Shown: piece by piece, positions 12,301 through 20,191 of the stretch
Layout of the letters: each line of letters begins with the position of its first letter
How positions within the stretch are numbered: position 1 is the first letter of the stretch
Source of the DNA: Scenedesmus sp. ARA3
Taxonomy: Eukaryota > Chlorophyta > Chlorophyceae > Sphaeropleales > Scenedesmaceae
Assembly: GCA_004335835.1 (NCBI GenBank)
Contig: RWJK01001376.1
Location: 8,592-33,399, forward strand
DNA: 24,808 bases
Direction: 5' to 3'
Position numbers and translations under genes: made by a program
The notes under the pieces: generated by a model
What the model was told of the DNA's origin: nothing
Databases searched by the model: none
What the model saw: only the letters and a program-made list of their open reading frames with translations

Positions 12301-15300
12301 AGTGCTCCATGGACAACTCCACCCGCAGCTGCTCCTGCTCACCCTCTGACGGCCAGGACAAATGCGAGCTGCTCGGCTCCTGCATAGAGTACTGCCAGAC
12401 CAAGGCAGTGCTCAAGCAGCTGGCAGACGCCAACAGACAGCTTGTCATCTGCGATCCCTTCCTACCAAACAGCTGCAGCGGCGGCCTTGTGTGCCAGCCC
12501 AGCAGCGCATGCCTGGAACTTACTTGTGAGCCAGGAGTTGGCATCAAGCCTGTGCAATGCCGCGGGCTGTGCCTGCCTGCGGTGCGGCTGCTGACCTCTG
12601 CAAGGTTTACAGATGCTGGCAACGCAGTGATGATCAGCTTGAATGCACCTGCCAAGTCGGGCAGCTTCCCCTGCTCGTCTGCGTTTGAGGTGTCCACCAT
12701 GGGCGGGGGCGCGACGTGTGAGGTGTCAGAGCAATCGGTGAGCTGCCTGCAGAAACAAGCTTGGCGCCAGGATTCCACCACAAAAGGATATGTCGCTGTG
12801 AACAGATGCTGCAAACACTGCTGCTGCACCAAGCATTGCACTGCCGCACAGGGCAGCAGCTGGCGCAGCCTTGCAAAGCATCAATGAGGCCTGCAGCGCA
12901 GCAAGTATGGCTGCTTGTCATGGACAAAAAGTTGCTGAGTTACACCTGCTGCTGCTGCTGTTTCCGTCATCAACCATGCAGTTGACAATGTCACTTGGCC
13001 AGGCAACACGCCTGATGCCTGGTGACTCACTGGTGCTGAAGAAGAACCAGAAGCAGCTGGCCGACAAGATGCTCGCTGGCGCCTTCTTCAGCGGCAGCGT
13101 TGCTGTGTCAAGCTGCGGCAGCTACTGCACCCCTCCAGAGGCAAAACTGGACGGGCCCACGGTACGTGCAGAGGATTGACAACGTTTCTGTGTGCGGTTT
13201 TGCGCTTGATTCATGTGTATGTGCTGAGGTTGTGCAGATGACTGGGCGGCAGCATGGTTCTGTTCTGTTCACCAGCTACCGTTGCGAGCAGTTATGCCTG
13301 TGGCGTTTGTCACAAGTATCGTCTGTGCTGCATTGTCAGTGTAAAGGTCCCTGCAGCTGCACAGCCAGAGGTCACCCCAAACACACCATACGCTGCTGCC
13401 GCTGCTGCAGGTTGTGTCTGAGGCCTGTGATCCCAGCAGCGCCCTCGACGTCGCCTTTGATGCCAGCTACTCCAGGGACGTCACCGGCAGGGGCCTCTCT
13501 TTCACCTGGTCACAGTCCGGCATAAACCCGCTGCTGCAAGACCTCCTGGACAAAGCCAACGCAGCCAAGGCCAGCAGGCTGGTCATTACTGCTGCCAGCA
13601 TCCTGCTGCTGCCAAATGGGGACTACACCCTGCAGGTGGCAGCTTCCAACTTCCTGGGTGCAGCCAGCAGCCGCAACATAACGTTTAGCAAGAAGGGGGC
13701 GGGTGAGGCGCCCACTGTGAGCATCGTGGGAGGGCAGCAGCAGGACTTCAAGCTGGCAGATGGCATCAGGGTGTCCAGCCAGCTGCTGGCCAAGTCTGTC
13801 TGTGCCGGCAAGCAGGTGCGATGGAAGGGCAGTGTGTGGTCAGCTGCTAGGCGTGCTGCTGTGGCTGCTGAGTTGGTGCTGAAGAGCCGCTGCATAGGCA
13901 AAATGTCAAGTTGTAGAACGTGGCGGTTGGGTTCTGGTTACATGTGGTTTGCCGCACGGCCTTATGGTGTGTCATCTAAACCTCTATTCAGTGCTTGGCA
14001 AGCAAAGCATGCTGTGCTCAAGCATGATCTGTGCTGCGTGTTTCTTTGCAGGTGGAGTTTGAGTGGGCATCTGTTGACAAGGCACTGCCCATCCCAGACA
14101 AAGCAGCCAGGCTCAAGGACTTGGTAAGCTGCTGTGCTGCAGTGGGAACATCGATGCTTATACTTACACTGCATGTTCACTAGTAGCCTTCCAGCAACCA
14201 TGCCTTGGAACATGCATTGAAACTGGCAAGTGCGTGCTGATGATAGAAGGTGACTGGACACCATCCGCATTGCAAGCAGGAGGCGCCATCTGCCCAGTTC
14301 ATCCGCTCCATCTGTTTCTTTGGGCTGCTTGGCACCACTCTCAACTATCTGTCTCTGTTTGTTGCAGGTCATTCCAGCACCTGTGCCAGCCACGCCTGGC
14401 CAGAGCTACCCTGTGAGGCTCACAGTGTGGTTCTCCGGCTCCAAGGAGACCTCCTCCTCAGCCGACCTGCTGCTGCGCGCAATCGGCTCCCCTCTGATTG
14501 CCAAACTCAAGGGTGTCACCGGTGACGTCAAGAATGACAAGATCATCAAGTTGGATGCCACTGGATCTTCAGATCCCGACGATCCAGCTGGGAATGTTCC
14601 CCTGAAGTTCACTTGGAGCTGCACTCGCGAAGACTTCCCAGCACCCTGTTTCAGCGGCAGCAGCTGGGGTGACATCAGCGGCGGTCGCTGGGAGCTCCCT
14701 GCCGCGCTGCTCACGGTCGACAAGCTGCACACCTTCAAAGTAACGGTGTCCAAGGTTTCTGGCATGGACACCAGATCGCAGACCGACTCTGTGAGCATCA
14801 CGCCGCGGCCGGCGCAGCTGCCGATTCCCACTGGCAGGATCATCCAGCTGTGCGGAAAGGGCAACGCGGCCGGCAATGCAGCAGCTGCCTGCCCTGACAA
14901 GCACAACAGCGACGGCCCACTCAGCCTGCAGCTCAAGCTGGATGCTGGTTTCGAGGCTGCTGCAGTCAGCTGGCAGTCTCCGCAGCTGCCAAATCTAGCA
15001 AGCACTGCAGGATCCACTCTGCAGCTAACCTTGCAGCCGCAAGACATGAAGGGCTTGTCATCAGTTACAGCTGTGGCTGTAATGAGTCTGGCTGGTAAGA
15101 ATGGAACTACAGAAGCCACAGTGCGGCTCAATGCTAAGCCGGCGTGCAGGGCATCTGCGCAGGCACTTAACAGCAGCGAGACCCTGGCAGCCAAGTGCCT
15201 GCAGGTGGAGACCGTCAGTGACACGTATGGCAGTGCCGAGTTTGCTGTCAATGCGCAGGCCTACCAGGATGATGGCACCCTCAAGTGAGTAGGGTCAGGT

Positions 15301-18300
15301 GCTGTGTTACAAAGACTATGGTTTGGTCCCAGCCACCTGTTGCTGCTCTGCTGCACATGAGACCACCTACCAAGCAGCGAGCAGATTTTATTGACTAGCA
15401 AGCGATCACTCATTCCTTTTCCGACCTCTGCTGCCGCTGCCGCTGCCACCTGCCTTTGCTGTGCAGTTTCAAGTTTGGCACTGTGGACGCAGCCGGCGTG
15501 CGCTCCAGCCTCTACAGCGACACGTCAATCGCCTACTTTGGCAGCAGCCTCATGTTGCCAGAGGGCAACAACACGCTGTATGCTTGCGTTTCAGACAGTG
15601 ATGGTGCGCAGACTTGCGAAACGACAGTTGTCACTGTGAAGAAAGATGAGAGCTTCCGGCTGAGTGATGCTGTCAGCAAGTTTGATGTCGGGCACCTGAC
15701 CAGCACAAACGATGTGGGTGTGCTAGCAGCTGGCGCGTCTGCTCTCCAGAGCATGCATGCGTACGTGCAGCAGCAGGTGGCTGACAGTGACAATGACACC
15801 AGCAGCAGCGTTGCTGACGAGGAGCAGCGGAAGAAGCTGCAGGAGGAGATTGACACAAAGGCAGGGGCGCTGATCAACAGCCTGGCCAGCAATGCAGATG
15901 ACCTGGTGTCTGACCCACAGAGCATGCAGCAGGTGGGTTCCCTTTACGGAATGTCTGCTGCTCACAGCGACTCGTCTGCAAGGGTTGAGTGTGATCTGAT
16001 GCTGCATGTGCGGCAGGTGGTTGGTAGCAGGAAAATGTGTGACATATTGGCTGCCCCCGGGTGACCAAGCAATTGGCTGCAGTAGACCTGTATCATGCTA
16101 ACGTGTCGACGCATGCAAGCACACTTCGCATCACTTGCGGCATCAGCACGTGCTGACCCTAGTGCTTTTTTGCTACAAATGTCTACTGCAGGTCATCTCT
16201 GCTGCTGCAGCGCTGAGTCAGACCAGCAGCGCCAGTAGCCAGGAGACGCAGTCCAACCTGCTGTCGATTGCGCAAGCTGGTCTGCAGTCTGCTCAGATGT
16301 CCAACAAGGCCGTCAGCAGCGACCAGATCAGCCAGATCGTCTCAATTGCAGCCGTAGGCACAGGCACTACCAAGAAATCCGACACAGGCAGCAGCGGCAG
16401 CAACAACAAGAACTCTGGCAATTCAAAGTCAGGCAAGCGGCTGCTGTCTGTGGACGGCACTACATCTACAGCCGCAGCTTCTGCTGCCTGGCTTGGTGGT
16501 GTGCGGCACGTGCTGGCAGCCTTACCTCTTGGCAGGCCCAACCGCCGGCTGCAGGAAGATGCACCAGCAGCGACCATGCCTGCTGCCATCAAGGGTGCAG
16601 CCATCCAGTCTGTGATGGATCAAGCTGCGCAGCTTATGCTGCAGCAGAGCACGCCAGCAACTGGCCTGCTGTCCATGGCGAGCCAGGGACTGGCTGTATC
16701 TGCAGCCAACCTTCTGGGCAGCAGCTATGCAGAAGGGCCTCTGGCGGTTGGTGAGGTGCTGCAAGCAGCAGCTGAGTCCAGCAGCAACAAGGCAGCCAGC
16801 ACCACAGCACCTGAGAATGTCCTAGTGGAGTTCAATGCGCCACTGCTTGGCGTGTGCGAGGTAACTGATGGAAGCAGTGCACCGACAGATGCGACCGCGG
16901 GCTGTACGGACAGCGCTGTGTCAGTTGTGCTTCACTACTACCAGGACGCCACGCTGCTGCTCAACACAGACATTGCTGCAGCGCTGGAAGCAGGCAGCAG
17001 TGGTGCCAATGCCACTGACGGCGCTACCAACAGCACGAATGCGGCTGCAGACCCCCTGCAGGGCTTGCAGGTTGTGTCTGGTGCGGTTGTGCTTGCTGTT
17101 GCTGGCTCCAACGCTGATGAGCGCATCCCATGCCTCAACACAAGCAGTGGCAGCAGCAGCAGTGGTGGCGACATTGTCACTCTTCCGGTGGGCTGTGGTG
17201 CATTGCTGACCCTGCCAATCATTGGTGCACTGGATTCCAACTCCAGTAAGGAGCCTATTGTGCTGCGTATTGACAGCACAGGGGTGCCAGTGCCGGATGG
17301 TTTGCTGCTTGGTGTGAGCAACAGCAGCACAACAGCAGCAGCACCTGGGAGGCGGCTGCTGGCTGGCAGTGCTACAACAGCTCAAGTTTGGACCTCCAGG
17401 TCTGGTAGCTTCATGCTGGGTCAAATTACAAGGACGGGTGGAGTACTCAATGACACAGCCGGCAGCAACCAGACAGCACCTGACAACACCACTGCCTGCG
17501 GTAACGCGACACTGGACGCCAACGCCACTGCCTGTGGCAATGCAACACTGGACGCCAACGCCACTATCATTTCCAACACCACCAACCTCAACAGCACGGG
17601 CACCACCAACACCACCAGCAGCAGCCCTGAACCTCTGCCTCCTGGAGGCAATGGCACGCAGCCCAACGCCACCTCACCTTACAACACTGTCAGCGCCAAC
17701 AGCACCTCCAATGCCACAGCCCCTGGCAGCAACACCACCGGCAATGCATATGCACCAGCCAACCAAATATCTCCATCTCCTACACAGCCGCAAGCAGTGC
17801 CCAGCCCCTCACCATTACCAGAAGCACAGGCTTCCCCTACACCCTCCCCATCTCCATCACCACAGCAGCAGCTAGGCAGTGGCACTGCCGGCCCCAGTGA
17901 CACCACTGTGGCCCTCAACCTCACATTCCCTATGCAGTTCTCCGAGCTCTCAAGTTCACAGTCCCTGCTGAACACCTTCAAGGCGGACGTTGCTGCAAAC
18001 GTCGCCAAGACGCTTGGCATTGACGCAACCCTTGTGCAAGTGGTCAATGTCCGAGAAGGATCGGTCAAATGTGATGTGATTGTGACGGTTCCTGCGTCCT
18101 ACAACAGCAGCGAGGTGACACTGCTGCAGGCTGCAGTCGACCAGCTGGTGGCAGCACCTGATACAGCTCTCGGAGATGTGAAGACCAAGTACAACATCTT
18201 GCAGGCTATCACAGCTGCTAAGTGGGTGGAGCCAGACACTTCATCGGTATCTGTGGCTGGGCTTGCTGCTGTCACTGCACAGCTGGCAAAGCTGACTAAG

Positions 18301-18512
18301 ATATCAACAGGTGAGCATCTATCAGCAGGATTGATGGAGTGCGCTGATGCCACCAGCTGCTGTGGTGTGGGGCCAGTGGGGGTGAGGCTCGCTCATGTTG
18401 TTGTTGGCGCATACACTTTCATGCAATCTGTGCTCAGCTGTCATGTGTAAAGCAGAAATAGGGGTATCGTGCATTGCATCCACCTGCCGCTGACGCTTTG
18501 TCTCTTGGTGTG

Positions 18513-18606
<94 letters not shown>

Positions 18607-19353
18607 ACAGTCGCCATCATCGTCGCCGCCGTGTCAGTCGCCGTGGCCATCATCGCCGTCATCGCAGTCGTGTGGTGGGCCCGCAGGCGCGGCCGGCAGG
18701 CCACATCCCAGACCTTTGACGCCACGATCGTCACAGCACCAGGCTCAGCCTCAGGCTTCCCTGATCTATCAGGCTCCCCACCAACCGTCTCTCAGACAGC
18801 TGCCCGTTACAACAGCGACACCAACACAAGGCCTGCCAACAAGGGTGCCTGGAGGCTGGATGAGTTGGAAGTTGCACACTCAGCCGGCAGTGGCGGCATG
18901 ATCGGCACCCGCACAGCCAGCGAGCCTCGCATGCAGCACCCTGCACATGCAGCAGCAGCGCACGCGCCTGTCGTCGAGCTGCGCCTCGCCCCCACTGCAT
19001 CCCCTTCAGGCGGCATCGGCTCCTGCCCCTCGCCGCGCCAGCAGCAGCAGACGCAGCAGCTGCAGCAGCGCGCAAGCGCCACGCTCACGGGCCTGGCTGT
19101 AGGCACAGGAGCAGGCGCAGCCCTGCCGCGCTCTTCTGCAGTGCTGGCACACACTCCAGCCTCGCCAGGCTCCCCCAGCAGTGCACATGCAGCAGCACGC
19201 GTAGCGCGGCTGCCGGCGCTGCCCAACGAGGTGCTGAAGCGCATGCAGAACGTGCACACTGGCGGCAGCGGCAGCGGTGCCAGTGCCAGCCCGCGGGCGT
19301 CTGATGCCCACCAGCAGCAGCAGCAGGGTGTGCAGTGGCCTACGCTCGAGTGA
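1..19353 (+). CDS. Giant modular single-pass surface protein: Ig-like repeats, saposin-B-like array, REJ, TM (5' partial)
   Basis: My spliced model reads in frame from base 2. Exons: 1-353, 602-970, 1867-2196, 2552-2887, 3061-3390, 3532-3894, 4113-4437, 4621-5217, 5375-5446, 5671-6302, 6529-7109, 7315-7514, 7769-8266, 8578-9211, 9591-10231, 10400-10918, 11199-11307, 11527-11960, 12247-12737, 12982-13161, 13411-13815, 14052-14123, 14368-15284, 15467-15932, 16192-18310, 18611-19353 (TGA stop). Every junction keeps phase except exon 6 to 7. The product exceeds 4,200 residues and lacks its N-terminus. Order: eight Ig-like repeats, nine saposin-like modules alternating with a Cys-rich module, REJ, a glycosylated stalk, a SEA-like segment, one TM helix and a cytoplasmic tail. 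No polycystin channel or PLAT domain follows the REJ region. The likely place of action is the cell or flagellar surface, or the cell wall interface. A role in adhesion or as a glycocalyx is inference from architecture. I cannot assign a gene symbol. Confidence 0.85.
971..1866 (+). other. Long intron with a T-rich core
   Basis: This is the longest intron in the gene (896 bp; the others are about 140-380). It starts GTGAGT and ends ctgcag. About 1120-1340 is strongly T/G-rich on the plus strand and differs in composition from the flanking exons. I see no coding exon, terminal inverted repeats or RNA gene in it. The flanking exons encode a B and an A repeat in the expected alternation, so no repeat is missing between them. 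Confidence 0.7.
4113..4145 (+). other. Apparent frameshift at the 5' end of exon 7 (A-type repeat 4)
   Basis: Exon 6 ends in phase 1 at 3894. The only good acceptor for exon 7 is the ctgcag ending at 4112. Reading on in phase gives the expected start (PGNVTVP) but then misses the conserved NTGNVRL motif, whose codons begin at 4143 in another frame. Exon 7 is 325 bases (108 codons plus one), while sister exons 2-6 are all multiples of three. From exon start to the first Asn codon is 30 bases here and 32 in exon 5, so about two bases appear lost or one gained. Alternatives are a weak upstream acceptor after 4068, which restores phase but adds about 15 unrelated residues, or an assembly error. 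Confidence 0.6.
8394..8447 (+). repeat. TG-rich low-complexity tract in an intron
   Basis: Alternating TG/GTGTAT sequence lies inside the 8267-8577 intron. It is imperfect and non-coding in my model; the exons on both sides join in phase within a saposin-like module. Confidence 0.7.
9278..9298 (+). repeat. (CTG)7 tract in an intron
   Basis: Seven CTG triplets lie inside the 9212-9590 intron. It is a smaller example of the CTG runs common in this gene's introns. Confidence 0.85.
11961..12246 (+). other. GC-AG intron
   Basis: The coding frame runs to ...TTC ACA G at 11960 and the next bases are GCAAGT, a strong GC-type donor (AG|GCAAGT). The acceptor cctgcag ends at 12246. The phase-1 G joins GC of the next exon to give Gly, followed by the next Cys-rich module. 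The nearest GT (after GCAAGTG) would leave phase 2 and break the frame. All other introns I placed in this gene are GT-AG. Confidence 0.8.
12590..15284 (+). other. REJ / PKD-like region
   Basis: Exons 19-23 encode a REJ-type stretch. It starts with a beta-rich segment (RFTDAGNAVMISL), has a conserved MPGDSLVL step in exon 20, and contains two PKD-like blocks ending in FTWS or FTWSC: one in exon 21 (DASYSRDVTGRGLSFTWS) and one in exon 23 (LDATGSSDPDDPAGNVPL, then FTWSC and a second Cys). Each is followed by a strand pair of the form YTLQVAAS or HTFKVTVSK. REJ regions are known from sea urchin receptor for egg jelly and polycystin-1 proteins, where they are extracellular. Introns here change to phase 0, unlike the phase-1 repeats upstream. 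Confidence 0.8.
15467..18310 (+). other. Post-REJ linker, glycosylated stalk and SEA-like juxtamembrane segment
   Basis: Exons 24-25. The first part has an acidic coiled-coil-prone stretch (DEEQRKKLQEEIDTKAG) and a Ser/Ala-rich helical region with basic KRLLS and RRLL motifs. About 17452-17745 holds some fifteen N-x-(S/T) sequons in roughly 100 residues. About 17770-17870 is a Ser-Pro-rich run (PSPSPLP, PSPSPSP) of the kind hydroxyprolinated and O-glycosylated in algal wall proteins. About 17896-18230 reads as an alpha/beta domain (FPMQFSEL, LGIDATLVQV, CDVIVTVPASY) resembling SEA-type or GAIN-adjacent juxtamembrane domains. I found no GPS autoproteolysis motif. The stalk and SEA-like readings are inferences. 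Confidence 0.6.
17491..17562 (+). repeat. 36-bp tandem duplication in the glycan-rich stalk
   Basis: Two adjacent 36-base units (17491-17526 and 17527-17562) encode the same twelve residues (TACGNATLDANA, twice). They differ at four bases only, all synonymous third positions in the consecutive codons for Cys, Gly, Asn and Ala. Each unit carries a Cys and sequons. Confidence 0.9.
18514..18603 (+). repeat. Uninterrupted (CTG)30 microsatellite in the last intron
   Basis: Thirty perfect CTG triplets, followed by CTCACAG. One frame of the tract is open and would give 31 leucines just before the transmembrane helix. The preceding exon ends at 18310 in phase 1 (donor GTGAGC). No AG upstream of the tract gives an in-phase, stop-free entry, because frames entered near 18438-18461 reach TGA by 18493. 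The acceptor CACAG ending at 18610 joins in phase to give Val and the TM helix. The tract is therefore most likely intronic, in the pyrimidine-tract position. Confidence 0.85.
18611..19353 (+). other. Transmembrane helix and cytoplasmic tail (last exon)
   Basis: The exon opens with about 23 hydrophobic residues (VAIIVAAVSVAVAIIAVIAV, then VWW), followed by the basic stop-transfer ARRRGRQ. The remaining 215-220 residues are low-complexity, Ala/Ser/Pro-rich, with a QQQQTQQLQQ stretch and a second Gln run near the C-terminus. There is no recognisable enzymatic domain. Topology (N-terminus outside) is inferred from the positive-inside rule and the Cys-rich, sequon-rich N-terminal side. Confidence 0.8.
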
Positions 19354-20191
19354 GCGCATCGGCTGGTTCGGCTGTCTGTTTTGGGGTTTGGTTGCAACCA
19401 ATCAATTGATTTTGGCTTTTGGTTGATTACAATTGTTGCAGCAGCAGAATTGTAGCAGAAAAGCAGATATATATGGTTGCAGCTTGCAGAGTTGGTGTGC
19501 TGCACATGCGCACTGTTGCCTCTGCTTGGGATGCTGCAGGACAGCAGAGCTGGTGCCCGCCTGGTGCTGGCATGCGCTGTTGCCTGGACGCTCCCACTGC
19601 GACTGTGATGGCATTGTTGATTAGAAACGCATGCGTCGGATCATACAGAGCTCTAGGCACGATTTTGTTTGAGTGTGGCTGCTCAGTGTGTTGACCGCTT
19701 TAGCCGGATCTTGTTTGTTGGCGTTGACGACCTTGGCGGAGTCAGCCAGCCTAGTATACGGGCAACATTCTCAGCCAAATCGTGGCTGTACTGAACGACT
19801 ACTTGTGACACTGTTGTGTAAGGCGTGGTCCCTTTGCAACAGTCAGCTATCCTCACTGTTCAAGCAGTCTTTCAAGCAATCATGATGGCAACTGCGATGG
19901 GCGTCCAGCTCAAGTGATGAATGCACTCAAACAGCACCACTAAGGGCTCTCGTTGCCTTGCCTGTGCAGGACTGACCACGTGCCTGTACCATGCTTCAGG
20001 TGGTGACCCCGCTGATTCACACGCGCCAGACAGCAGTAGCAGAAACCTTGGCATGTGCTCTTGCACCACACACCATGTGCCAGCGGAGCTGAGGAGTTCA
20101 GCAACTCATGTTGAGCAGCATCCTGGCTAATGTAGCCAGCTAGGTGTATGATACACGAGATGTGTCGCCCCCGCTGCATCACAGCTCTACA
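19354..20191. other. Convergent intergenic region / shared 3' UTR space
   Basis: This lies between the TGA of the giant gene (+) and the TGA of the TPR gene (-). I see no further coding gene. A TGTAA at 19817-19821 (+) is a candidate polyadenylation signal for the giant gene. The minus-strand TGTAA at 19427-19431 is the only one I noticed for the TPR gene. If both are used, the 3' UTRs overlap by nearly 400 bases. Confidence 0.5.
19817..19821 (+). terminator. Candidate TGTAA polyadenylation signal
   Basis: TGTAA is the usual chlorophyte polyadenylation motif. This copy lies about 465 bp after the giant gene's stop codon, which is plausible for an algal 3' UTR. The motif is short, so chance occurrence is possible. 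Confidence 0.4.

Larger units (their letters stand above)
4890..12590 (+). other. Nine saposin-B-like six-Cys modules alternating with a Cys-rich module
   Basis: Nine modules open with C-x2-C (usually C-x2-C-x2-C: CARCRSC, CERCNTC, CQICQDC). After roughly 30 residues comes C3, then C4 nine to twelve residues on, then about 22-25 residues to C5-x5-C6. The C5-x5-C6 spacing holds in all nine (VCMQLAEC, LCSALGEC, VCARLGEC). This is the cysteine spacing of saposin-B domains, known for lipid or membrane contact. Between them sit modules with the pattern G-x-C, DC, C, C-x-C, G-x-D-x-C, G-x-C, and a short LD(L/V)CT-x2-G-V-x-GG element. In module four the C5-x5-C6 is completed across the 7514/7769 junction, which supports the splicing. 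The array ends with a Cys-rich module in exon 19 that has no saposin-like partner. The fold assignment is inference from spacing. Confidence 0.65.

Noticed and set aside
14406..15251. Long minus-strand open frame opposite the REJ exon
   Set aside because: It mirrors the REJ coding strand; the plus frame has clear PKD/REJ motifs and correct splice borders.
17100..18310. A GPS autoproteolysis motif before the TM helix, as in polycystin-1
   Set aside because: I could not find the Trp/Cys pattern or an HL-(S/T) cleavage site; only scattered cysteines are present.
18469..18610. Poly-leucine (31 Leu) as part of the giant protein
   Set aside because: No acceptor upstream of the tract joins exon 25 in phase without a stop, while the acceptor at 18610 joins perfectly. 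I keep this as a less likely alternative.
18441..18734. Minus-strand frame encoding poly-serine
   Set aside because: It is only the antisense reading of the CTG tract.
18611..19353. Polycystin-type channel or PLAT domain after the REJ region
   Set aside because: There is a single hydrophobic segment and then a low-complexity tail to the stop codon.
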